A DNA stretch of 62,834 bases from NCBI GenBank assembly GCA_028710485.1, contig JAQTTZ010000013.1:1-62834 (forward strand), read 5' to 3'. This document shows positions 54,841-62,651 of the stretch, piece after piece. Both the position numbers and the translations under genes were made by a program. The stretch is from Bacteriovorax sp. (GTDB taxonomy: Bacteria; Bdellovibrionota; Bacteriovoracia; Bacteriovoracales; Bacteriovoracaceae). The notes under the pieces were generated by a model that ran no database searches, was not told the origin of the DNA, and was given only the letters and a program-made list of their open reading frames with translations. Every line of letters starts with the position of its first letter. Position 1 is the stretch's first letter.

Positions 54841-54865
54841 CGGAGGAAATTCATTTTTTCCTCCG
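54841..54865. terminator. Hairpin at end of rhuM copy 2
   Basis: CGGAGGAAA-TTCATTT-TTTCCTCCG, a 9-bp stem that contains the rhuM stop codon in the loop. It could terminate rhuM transcripts. Further GGAGGAAA copies lie beside it at about 54812 and 54828. Confidence 0.45.
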
Positions 54866-55938
54866 TGTTTTTGGCTTTTTAGGAGCCTTCTTTGAGTTAT
54901 CTGAGAGGGCCTTTTGGGGCGGATTCTTAGCAACTGGTGCCGCAACCTTCAAAAGCTTATCAAAATCAGACTCAAACAAGCGATCCTGAACGATTCTATA
55001 TTTTTCAAATTCAGATTCTGCGTGGTTTTTAGCTATTTCAGCACTAATTTTACCTGCATCCTAAAGAACACTTCGATCTGTGAATTCAAGAAAGCGATTA
55101 AGACGTATTTCCCAATCTTGCATGGTCATTGGAATATGTCGCTTGGCCATGTCTTCAGCTAAATCAAGATAAGTGCTCACCAGACGCTGAAGTTGTTCCA
55201 TCTCACCTTGATTTAAATAATTCTTAGCAACGACAACATCAAATTTTTGAATTTTTCCACGGGGCGCATCTGTCCAAGTCGTAAGTCCCATATTTTGTTT
55301 TTCTGCGTCAGCACGACTCACAATCATTTCAGCTGCCGTCTGCCCATGAATAGCCCAGTGAAGTTTATTTTGTACTGTCGAAAAGAATCTATTTGTGGCT
55401 TGAGCGGTCACGTCATAATCAATTGCAGTTGAATAAATATCTGTAATTTTTTGATAAAACTTTCGCTCAGAAAGTCTTATCTCGCGGATGCGTTGCAATT
55501 GCTCTTCAAAATACTTTTTGCCTAATATTGAGCCATCATTTTTAAGGCGCTCATCATCCATTGCAAAGCCTTTGATCGCAAATTCCTCGACGATGTTTGT
55601 GGCCCATTTACGAAATTGAACTGCTCGCTCCGAATTAACCTTGTACCCTACTGCAATTATGGCCGACAGATTGTAATGTTGAGTCTCGTAACTTTTTCCG
55701 TCAGCGGCAGTTATTAGAAATTTTCCTGCAACTCTCTATCCGAAAAGATTTTTTTTAAGTGGTAATTGATGGTCGGAATCTCGACATCATAAAGTGTAGC
55801 CATCATCTTTTGTGTGAGCCAGACATTTTCATCAGCATATACAGTCTCAATACCCCCATTGCCACTGCTTGCGACAAAGGTGAGATATTCGGCGGCCGAA
55901 GAACGAACAATCGAGACTTCTTTATTTTTCTTTTTCAT
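54851..55938 (-). pseudogene. RhuM-family gene (copy 2), frameshift plus in-frame stop
   Basis: A nearly full-length RhuM gene can be read across frames. From 55938: MKKKNKEVSIVRSSAAEYL, WLTQKMMATLYDV, then near 55725 a frameshift, then LITAADGKSYETQHYNLSAI, VNSERAVQFRKWATNIVEEF, DDERLKNDGS, FFSTVQNKLHWAI, HIPMTMQDW. An amber codon at 55061-55063 replaces a Lys codon (SVL*DAGKISAEIA), after which the frame stays open to 54851 (KKAPKKPKTRRKK). Two lesions make it a pseudogene. It is not a recent duplicate of copy 1; the sequences differ widely. Confidence 0.8.
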
Positions 55939-56488
55939 ACTCTTTCAACTTTTTTTCTGAATCACATTCACCCACAAAATAAGATATACAGCCATTTTTT
56001 GTCTTAGTTTTTCCCCAAATCCAGCCTTTTTCTTTATTTTCATAGCTCCCAGGTTCACCAAGAATACATGTATACTCCGAATCTTTTCTCAACTTTTTCC
56101 ACTCTCGAAAAAGTGCACGACAGTCCACAACTTCCTTGGCCCGTCTTGCGACGTAAAGATGATGCACGCCAGCATCGTCGTTCACCTCAAATGAATAATC
56201 ACATAAGGTGGCTCCACGGCCAAAATCGGAATAATCGTCTCGCCAAGTGGGATACTTAAACAATACTTTTTTTGTCTCAAAACATTGCCAGCGTTGATAA
56301 GCAGGTTGATGTTCTTCTATTTTGTACGGAGTGGCTTTGGCGCTGTTAATTTCATAAAGTAAGTCTGCTTCATTTAAAACGCCGTAGTCATCTGTTAACA
56401 ATCCATGGGGGTATTTTTCCTGCAAAGGAGATTTAGAAAGAACAGGAAGGCAATAAAACAAGATTAAAAAGCATGTAAGCACTCTCAT
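55922..56488 (-). CDS. Exported protein, candidate periplasmic immunity protein
   Basis: 188 residues with a signal peptide (MRVLTCFLILFYCLPVLS). The mature part has six cysteines (QCFET, TLCDYSF, VDCRALF, YTCILGE, NGCISYF, GECDSE) consistent with disulfides in the periplasm. No family recognised. It begins at the base after the stop of a lysozyme-like gene without signal peptide, the usual layout of a wall-degrading effector with its periplasmic immunity protein. That role is inference from context. The 3' end overlaps rhuM by 17 bp. Confidence 0.6.
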   Translation of the reverse strand: MRVLTCFLILFYCLPVLSKSPLQEKYPHGLLTDDYGVLNEADLLYEINSAKATPYKIEEHQPAYQRWQCFETKKVLFKYPTWRDDYSDFGRGATLCDYSFEVNDDAGVHHLYVARRAKEVVDCRALFREWKKLRKDSEYTCILGEPGSYENKEKGWIWGKTKTKNGCISYFVGECDSEKKLKEYEKEK

Positions 56489-57139
56489 TTAACCTCCCAA
56501 CTTTTTAAAAAAGTCGCTTAAATTGTTTCTAATTTCCTGATTTTTTTTAGTCTGACTTGTCGCTTTCCCCTTATATCCCATTAGAACTTCTTTCCATGTA
56601 GGATCTCGCTTTATTTGGGACTTTAGAATTTCTCTTTTTCGAAAAAGCCATCTCACACCAGCGCAAATATTTTTATTGGGATCCCAAACTTCTTCATCAT
56701 CCAGAATCACAAGATGATCTTTTAATTCCTTTTCATCTCCTGCAAGTTGTCTTTGAGTTCGTTCAGTAACTTGCATCAGTCCACGAGCAAAACCAATCTT
56801 TTTATTTTTATTAGGCGCGATTGATTTTGGATTAAAACCAGATTCTGTTGCCATCAAGGCCTTTACAAAATTGGGATGAAGTGGCGGATCGGTTTTAAAT
56901 ACATCATTCCAATAAGCAACCCAACCATTAATAAGATCATCAAACTGATTTCCATTTTTTCCTACTTTTTCAAATCCAAGATTATTTGGCGTGGCCTTTA
57001 ATTGGGGGTGTTTAAAAAGATCATGATTGGAAATCAAATCGATCTCATCGCCCTTCAATTGATCTTTTTTTGACTTATTTTTTCGGCAATGCCCATCCAC
57101 ATCTTCAAGATGTTTTTTTTGTCGATCATGTCTTCTCAC
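56489..57139 (-). CDS. Lysozyme-like (SLT) domain protein, probably the 3' part of a frame-split gene
   Basis: From GTG 57139 the product has 216 residues. The C-terminal 130 are a Slt/goose-lysozyme fold: catalytic Glu in ALMATESGFNP, then ARGLMQVTERTQ, then NICAGVRWLFRKR and VLMGYKGKA. Before it lies a basic segment with HCRKNKSKK. No signal peptide. The same frame is open upstream past 57139 to 57239 (IVPKKNVYKIPFFSTDEIKE, NPWRVCPIGEHWVRRH) without any usual start, so this is most likely the 3' part of a longer protein that begins at 57470. Expected activity: peptidoglycan cleavage. Confidence 0.65.
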   Translation of the reverse strand: MRRHDRQKKHLEDVDGHCRKNKSKKDQLKGDEIDLISNHDLFKHPQLKATPNNLGFEKVGKNGNQFDDLINGWVAYWNDVFKTDPPLHPNFVKALMATESGFNPKSIAPNKNKKIGFARGLMQVTERTQRQLAGDEKELKDHLVILDDEEVWDPNKNICAGVRWLFRKREILKSQIKRDPTWKEVLMGYKGKATSQTKKNQEIRNNLSDFFKKLGG

Positions 57140-57212
57140 CCAATGCTCACCGATAGGGCAAACTCTCCATGGATTTATTTCTTTAATTTCATCCGTTGAA
57201 AAAAAGGGAATT

Positions 57213-57470
57213 TTATAAACATTTTTCTTCGGAACTATCCCCCCCGACGGTATCTATCCAATTCAAAAGTTCTATCGCAGGATCGGCTAATTCTTTTTTT
57301 AGCAGTAGATTTGTTTCTGATAATTTTTCCGAATCCACTTTTTTTGATTTTATAAGAACGGAGTTAGAAAATTCTTTTAAAGTCTTGATAAAATAAAATT
57401 CTGCGTCATCAGCTTTTGAAAAAAGCTCTTTTAATGCCTGTTTAATTTTTTCTTTTTTAACTTTTTCCAT
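57213..57470 (-). CDS. N-terminal part of the lysozyme-like protein, split by a G7 tract
   Basis: 85 residues, all helix-rich and charged (MEKVKKEKIKQALKELFSK...), ending WIDTVGGDSSEEKCL. The last residues come after a run of seven Gs (57245-57239 on the minus strand). With six Gs the frame would read TVGGIVPKKNVYKIP and continue into the lysozyme-like domain to 56489, giving one 326-residue protein (981 bases including stop). I judge that to be the ancestral gene. The start ATG overlaps a small frame beginning inside repeat B. Confidence 0.55.
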   Translation of the reverse strand: MEKVKKEKIKQALKELFSKADDAEFYFIKTLKEFSNSVLIKSKKVDSEKLSETNLLLKKELADPAIELLNWIDTVGGDSSEEKCL

Positions 57471-57559
57471 TAAAACTCACATGTGCAAAAACATAATGCT
57501 TTAATAAAAAGTATATTATTGAAATTATTGAAGTGAAAAGAAGCATTAGTAGATTAAAA

Positions 57560-57655
57560 AAAATGGTCGACCTTAATACCCCAGACTCGATCATTTTTCC
57601 TCCGGGATCCATTCCTAGAACTCAATGTTCTCAAGGGTTTTTCCTCAGTCCAGCC
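57560..57655. repeat. ~97-bp direct repeat, copy B
   Basis: Second copy of the element at 54708-54805, same orientation, about 90% identical with one or two indels. It lies 49 bp past the stop of the hybrid histidine kinase and 90 bp before the lysozyme-gene start, so it forms the other edge of the cassette. Confidence 0.9.
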
Positions 57656-57704
57656 ATGCAAGGAGTCATGTGTGGTCATGAGAACATAATGCGAACAAAA
57701 TAAT

Positions 57705-59846
57705 TTATCCAAGTTTAATGGGTGGCTCTTTGCCTAAAACAGAGATAATAAAATCCATTCTAGAGAAATGGTCTGCGTCATATCCTGTAGCAAGGTGTAA
57801 CTTTTTGAAGCCGTCTTCAAATAATTTTTCAGCAACATCTTTACCGTTAACGCCGTTGCCTAAATGTACGTCAATAAATATTGATGAATTGTAATCAAAA
57901 TTCCTTTGCTCGGCGAGAAAGTCTTCATAACATTTAAAACCAATAAATTTTTTGTTATGCTTACTGGCCGATGCTTTCCATGTCAGGCGCACCAACTCAT
58001 CATCATCAATCAAAATCCAATCATATCTCTCTTTCGCTTTTTCAATCACGATTGGCACAAATCCCGCCAATGATTTTGGTAAAAGTTTAATATTCAATAA
58101 CTCACATCTACGCTTAATCTCAGGTTCTTCATAACGACTCGTCACCAAGATTACATTTTCAAAAAACCCAAGATGTTCGATAACTTCCAGTCCATTTGTA
58201 TCCTGACCTAAAAGTTCAAAGTCGATAAGAAAAAGGTCTTTCGATGTTGTCTCTGATTTCTCTGCTTGAATACATTTCTTGAACTCCAAAGCAGATGTAA
58301 AATTATTGATATGAATATTTTTATAAGTGCCCTGTATATTTTCTAGGCGACTTTTCCATATCTGATGAATTGTTAAATCATCATCCAAGCAATATATTTC
58401 CATTTCGGACGACAAGACCAAAGATTCCAAAAACCAAGCTGGAGTCTTCGCCCTCGGTAATTGAATCTTCACTTGCGTTCCTTGCCCCAACTGTGAAGTG
58501 ATTGCAAAATGTCCTCCCATCGCCTCTATACATTTTTTTGCATGATAAATTCCAAGACCACTTCCGCTATCGGAATCATTCTTACCATAACTCAATCCTG
58601 CTTTGCCTAGTTGATTTAGAATCTCTTGAGGTATGCCACCTCCATTATCTTTCACGAGAATATTAACCCAATCCCCACGAGTCTCAATTACTATAATTAC
58701 TTCTCCTTTATTATCAGGAAATGCCTCTACAGAATTGTTCACAAGATTAGACAAGATACGCTTTAAATCAATACTTCCTGCTTTAACAAAACAACCAAGA
58801 CCATCCTTTAAGTCTGCATCAATTTTAATATTTATTTTGTCTCGAAATTGAATACGCTTCTCAGAGACAAGTCCGTCAACAAGAGGTGCTAGTAAAATAA
58901 GTTCCCGCTTACTTTCATCAAGAGGTAACTGGTCTGTGTCACTGCTTGTTTTTATTTTCTCTGCATTTAATTTTCCTTTTGCAAGAAGATCATTTGCAAT
59001 ATCATTAATTCGCTGTATGGAATTACGGATAAGAAGTCTTTTTTCCTCTGAGACTTCACCTAATTCGCTTGAAACCATATTCAGAGCAGATAATGGAGAG
59101 CGTATATCGTGGGCAACCTGCGATGCCATTTCGCTCAAGACCCTTAGCGATTCGCTTTTCATTTCAAGATTGCGGAGACGACCAATTTCATCACCATAAA
59201 ACTTTAAGGATGATTCGATCTCAATTATTTCTGATAATTTTCCATTTAAATTAATCGAGGATAACCCATTTGGCGTTGGCGTCCTAAGCGCATGATGAAT
59301 TGTAACAAATGGCTCAATGATTGAGTTTTGTATCGACCGACCAACTTTTAGTAACAAAATAGTTAATATTGAAAATCCGAATACCAAAAGACCTAAAGTA
59401 ATCATTACGATTTTATTTCTACTTTTTTGTTCGAGTAAAACCTCAACTTCACCTACAAGCTCGGCCCCACTTGAGTCAAAATAAATTTTCTTAACTAAAT
59501 GTGGTGAAGTAGACTGCATCCCTTCATTGCACACATCTTTTCCAAATGAATCTTTAATTACTAAATGAACGACACCATCTGACTCATTAGAAAATTTTTT
59601 GCATTTCCGAAATACTTCAGAATGATTTCCCTTAACCATGTCTTGCCGAATATTCTCGGTAAACATATCAACCCAATTTTGGTGAGCTTGGTTAAAAGCA
59701 TGGTCGGAAACCCAGTACACTGCAAAACCAGTCAGGCAAGTCATAACAATACCCAACACAATAGGCACCACAACTGAATAAACTGAAAAAAGACCTGAAA
59801 GACTTCTTTGAGGTTTAATTATTAATTTTTCCAAAATATTCGCCAC
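57705..59846 (-). CDS. Membrane hybrid histidine kinase with two receiver domains
   Basis: 713 residues: two membrane helices (about 22-47 and 146-168) enclosing a roughly 100-residue periplasmic sensor, a linker, DHp with phosphoacceptor His246 (VAHDIRSPLSAL), HATPase with N-box (Asn367/370/371) and G-boxes DNGGGIP and GSGLGIYHAKK, then receiver 1 (about 483-600; Asp488-490, phosphoacceptor Asp542, Lys591) and receiver 2 (about 608-708; Asp614-616, Asp659, Lys706). No output domain, so the signal should pass on to another protein. The start overlaps the upstream substrate-binding protein gene by 25 bp, suggesting that protein presents the ligand. Confidence 0.92.
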   Translation of the reverse strand: MANILEKLIIKPQRSLSGLFSVYSVVVPIVLGIVMTCLTGFAVYWVSDHAFNQAHQNWVDMFTENIRQDMVKGNHSEVFRKCKKFSNESDGVVHLVIKDSFGKDVCNEGMQSTSPHLVKKIYFDSSGAELVGEVEVLLEQKSRNKIVMITLGLLVFGFSILTILLLKVGRSIQNSIIEPFVTIHHALRTPTPNGLSSINLNGKLSEIIEIESSLKFYGDEIGRLRNLEMKSESLRVLSEMASQVAHDIRSPLSALNMVSSELGEVSEEKRLLIRNSIQRINDIANDLLAKGKLNAEKIKTSSDTDQLPLDESKRELILLAPLVDGLVSEKRIQFRDKINIKIDADLKDGLGCFVKAGSIDLKRILSNLVNNSVEAFPDNKGEVIIVIETRGDWVNILVKDNGGGIPQEILNQLGKAGLSYGKNDSDSGSGLGIYHAKKCIEAMGGHFAITSQLGQGTQVKIQLPRAKTPAWFLESLVLSSEMEIYCLDDDLTIHQIWKSRLENIQGTYKNIHINNFTSALEFKKCIQAEKSETTSKDLFLIDFELLGQDTNGLEVIEHLGFFENVILVTSRYEEPEIKRRCELLNIKLLPKSLAGFVPIVIEKAKERYDWILIDDDELVRLTWKASASKHNKKFIGFKCYEDFLAEQRNFDYNSSIFIDVHLGNGVNGKDVAEKLFEDGFKKLHLATGYDADHFSRMDFIISVLGKEPPIKLG

Positions 59847-61324
59847 AACTCACCTTCGTACCTAAATTTAGTATTGGGAAAAGATAGCTCACTTCTGTAT
59901 ACAATGGGTATTTTTAACCTAAACAATGGGACAAAATAATTTTTTTGTTCAAACTCATGAAAAGTTTTTGTGTAAGCGCTTAATCTTAACTCTAAGTCGC
60001 TTTCAAATCTGCTCTTTTCTAAATTATCAAAAAGTGGCTTTGAATTAAATTCTCCGGCATGCATTGGTGATGACGTATTTAATAAATCTATAAACGCATC
60101 TGGATCCGGAAAATTCCCAACGTATCCAAAACTAATAATGTCATAATCTTTATTTTTAATTGATGCCAAAATCTCTTCCGGCTTTCCTAAAGTGATTTTT
60201 GTTTTAATATTATTGCCTCTTAAAATTCTTTCCAATATCTCTACAAATTCTAGTGAGAAATTACTTTGAGAGAGCATAATCTTAACAGTACCCGGAATAG
60301 TTGAAATTACCTTGCAATGACTATTTTGATTATAATACTGCATCGGCATCACGCCGTTAGGAAAAAATGATTTTAGTCGCTCCAACATCGGATTGATATT
60401 TGCAAATTCATCTGCCGCCTTGCTCATTAAGCATGACAATGTTGACCGATAATCATCATTATTAAACATACCCTTTGTATTAAAATAAGCGTGCAATATT
60501 GCCAATGACTCAGAAAGAGTAATTGCCATTTTTGTATTTTCAAATGTTTTAAGGTTTAAGTTTCCCCTGCTTACCCCTAACGCTAAATCAATTAGGCCAT
60601 CTGCAAACATTTTCTTGGTCGCATCAGCACCTGTAGACTCTAAAACAGTGACTTGATTCAAATCCATAGATCTAACAAATAAGTTATTCTTTAAAAATGA
60701 TAGTTTGTTTTTTTCATTTCTTTTTTCTAATTTTAACGGACCACTTCCAACGGGAAGAAAAGTATCATTATGATATTTTGTGATTGAAAATCCTGGCATA
60801 GATAATACATGAAGGAATGGATGATAAAATGACTTTAACCGAATACCAAATGTGTGCTCATTTATAACCTTAAATGCTGGATGAATATGATTAACTTGAA
60901 TTGTCTCTGTATTGGCCAAAGCCACCTTTAAATAATTGGCTACTACCGACGGAGACCCTGTCCAAAAATGGCGAGACAAACTCCAAGCCACATCTTGGGC
61001 GGTAACAGGTGTGCCATCTGAAAATCGTGCATCAGGATCGAGAGTGAAAATATATTCTTTCTTTTTTGCATCATATTCCCATCGTTTTGCCAAATAACTT
61101 ACCAACTCACCAGACTCATCGACTCGAACGAGGGTTTGAGAAAATAACTGAAGTAGTAAGAAATGCTCAATCAATCTTAACTTGGTAGGGTCAAGCTCAG
61201 CCGGGATTTGGTTTATTGAAACTGTTATCATTTTTTTACCCATCCTCTCGTTCCAGTTTTGCTCTGGATTCTTAGCAAGACCCAACAATAAAACGCTAGT
61301 CAATATCAAGATCAAAGTACGCAT
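59822..61324 (-). CDS. Family-5 (oligopeptide-type) solute-binding protein
   Basis: I prefer the ATG at 61324 (MRTLILILTSVLLLGLA), which gives a tidy signal peptide; an ATG at 61336 is also possible. The 500-residue product shows SBP_bac_5 features: ITVSINQIPAELDPTKLR, LAKRWEYDAKKKEYIFTL, FSDGTPVTAQDVAWSLSR and the late NFPDPDAFIDLL. These proteins bind peptides, nickel or sugars for Dpp/Opp ABC importers, but no permease or ATPase gene is adjacent. It sits between a LanM-like gene (13-bp overlap) and the kinase gene (25-bp overlap), so a sensing role is more likely than import. Confidence 0.85.
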   Translation of the reverse strand: MRTLILILTSVLLLGLAKNPEQNWNERMGKKMITVSINQIPAELDPTKLRLIEHFLLLQLFSQTLVRVDESGELVSYLAKRWEYDAKKKEYIFTLDPDARFSDGTPVTAQDVAWSLSRHFWTGSPSVVANYLKVALANTETIQVNHIHPAFKVINEHTFGIRLKSFYHPFLHVLSMPGFSITKYHNDTFLPVGSGPLKLEKRNEKNKLSFLKNNLFVRSMDLNQVTVLESTGADATKKMFADGLIDLALGVSRGNLNLKTFENTKMAITLSESLAILHAYFNTKGMFNNDDYRSTLSCLMSKAADEFANINPMLERLKSFFPNGVMPMQYYNQNSHCKVISTIPGTVKIMLSQSNFSLEFVEILERILRGNNIKTKITLGKPEEILASIKNKDYDIISFGYVGNFPDPDAFIDLLNTSSPMHAGEFNSKPLFDNLEKSRFESDLELRLSAYTKTFHEFEQKNYFVPLFRLKIPIVYRSELSFPNTKFRYEGELWRIFWKN

Positions 61325-62349
61325 TTTGACCGCCATTCTTTAGTTATAATCTCTAATGTATTGTCATTTTTCTTTAATTCTAACCCAGATATTTGTTCGT
61401 GATATAGATTTATTTCAACTGTCAACCTGTCTGCAATTTGTAAAGCTCCATATTTTGCAAACTTTTCCAACTCCTCCCAGTAAATATTCATTTCTGAAAG
61501 TAATAATTGGGTAAGTATGAAAGATGTGTCCGTCGCATCCTTAACAACGGCAACCTCACCATTGTTCCAATAATTAATTGTTTTGGAATTTAGATATCTA
61601 AAGAAATAAGGAATGTCTCCTGCTTTTAATTGATCGACTTCTTCAAGTATTAAATGATCTATCTCTACAGCACCATTGCACCAACGCCCATAAACACTTG
61701 TATTTTTCAGCAAAACTCTTGCTAAATCTTTAGGACTAAACACATCATTAATTATTTTAAAAATTTGATTTCGATTTAAAAATAACACTTTCATTGTGCT
61801 TAGGTAGGCTTCTACCACGTGGATAGGTAGCAAAACATTTGAATCCATAATATTTTTTATTCCGAACTTAATATCGGTGTGATCTTTTGAAATTAGCCCA
61901 GTCTGAAAAGGAAGTTTAATATTTTGAAAAAAACATTCAATGTCGATAGGTGCAAAAATAAATTTACCTTTCTCGTTATGCCCATATTTAATGTTCTCAT
62001 GATGTAAATCAGAAAGCCCAAACCACTGAGAAATTGCCAACAAATTGCCTACTGCTTCCGACATTTTAACAGCATCTCCATTACTGAATGAACTTGTGTT
62101 TAAGTTTAAGAAATTCACCACTCCAACTTCAGATAAATTTTCGTTGTAAAATTCAAGATTGGGAAAATAATTAAAAATAGAATTTTCTTTAAAATAAACC
62201 CTCAGCGGACTCTTCTCGGAAAGAAAAAAGCATTCAGCTAGACACGGACGAGGTTTTTCAATACGTCCATCGATATTTAGATTTACTGATTTACCACCAT
62301 TATGCTTATCCCCTAATATTTGCGGTCTACTTAATTTTAGATTATGCAT
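61312..62349 (-). CDS. Stand-alone LanM-like dehydratase/kinase domain (DUF4135-like)
   Basis: 345 residues. Two blocks match the core of class II lanthipeptide synthetase dehydratases (DUF4135): GDKHNGGKSVNL...IEKPRP at 13-35, corresponding to GDxHxxGRxV...YKPR with Lys32 as the ATP lysine, and FGLSDLHHENI at 110-120 (Asp114, His116, Asn119) followed by PIDIECFF (Asp136, Glu138). Full LanM enzymes exceed 900 residues and have a C-terminal zinc cyclase; none is here. Activity could be Ser/Thr phosphorylation or dehydration of a peptide. The small exported protein 17 bp upstream is the obvious candidate partner. Divergence is high, so the function is unproven. Confidence 0.7.
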   Translation of the reverse strand: MHNLKLSRPQILGDKHNGGKSVNLNIDGRIEKPRPCLAECFFLSEKSPLRVYFKENSIFNYFPNLEFYNENLSEVGVVNFLNLNTSSFSNGDAVKMSEAVGNLLAISQWFGLSDLHHENIKYGHNEKGKFIFAPIDIECFFQNIKLPFQTGLISKDHTDIKFGIKNIMDSNVLLPIHVVEAYLSTMKVLFLNRNQIFKIINDVFSPKDLARVLLKNTSVYGRWCNGAVEIDHLILEEVDQLKAGDIPYFFRYLNSKTINYWNNGEVAVVKDATDTSFILTQLLLSEMNIYWEELEKFAKYGALQIADRLTVEINLYHEQISGLELKKNDNTLEIITKEWRSKCVL

Positions 62350-62366
62350 ATTGGGATTAACAACTT

Positions 62367-62651
62367 CTAGAATCCGCCAGTATCATGAATTGATTTTTTC
62401 AAGTCATTTTCTAATAATCTTAAATCTATTTCTTCAGAACTGTCGGAGTTTTTAATTTCTTGTGGAATTGTATTGAGTAGCTCTACCTTGGTAGCACTAG
62501 GAAGCTCGTTCAATATCGGTGATGTGTTCACACCAATTTTCTTTAGAGTTAAAATCGACTGAAATATAGTTTGAGTACTTGGCTGTGTAGTATCACTGGC
62601 ATTAACTAAAAATGGCATCAATGCAACTAAACCTAATAAACTTTTTTTCAT
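62367..62651 (-). CDS. Small exported protein, candidate peptide partner of the LanM-like enzyme
   Basis: 94 residues with a signal peptide (MKKSLLGLVALMPFLVNA/SDT) and a strong GAGGAGG six bases before the ATG. The mature part is Ser/Thr-rich near its N-terminus (SDTTQPSTQTIFQS), ends KKSIHDTGGF and has no cysteine, so it cannot form lanthionines by itself. It is the first gene of the four-gene run. It could be a signal precursor, a substrate, or merely a small periplasmic protein. Confidence 0.6.
   Translation of the reverse strand: MKKSLLGLVALMPFLVNASDTTQPSTQTIFQSILTLKKIGVNTSPILNELPSATKVELLNTIPQEIKNSDSSEEIDLRLLENDLKKSIHDTGGF

Noticed and set aside
54708-57655. Integron-type gene cassette with attC sites
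   Set aside because: No integrase, no paired R/L core sites, and the repeats are too similar and not strongly palindromic.
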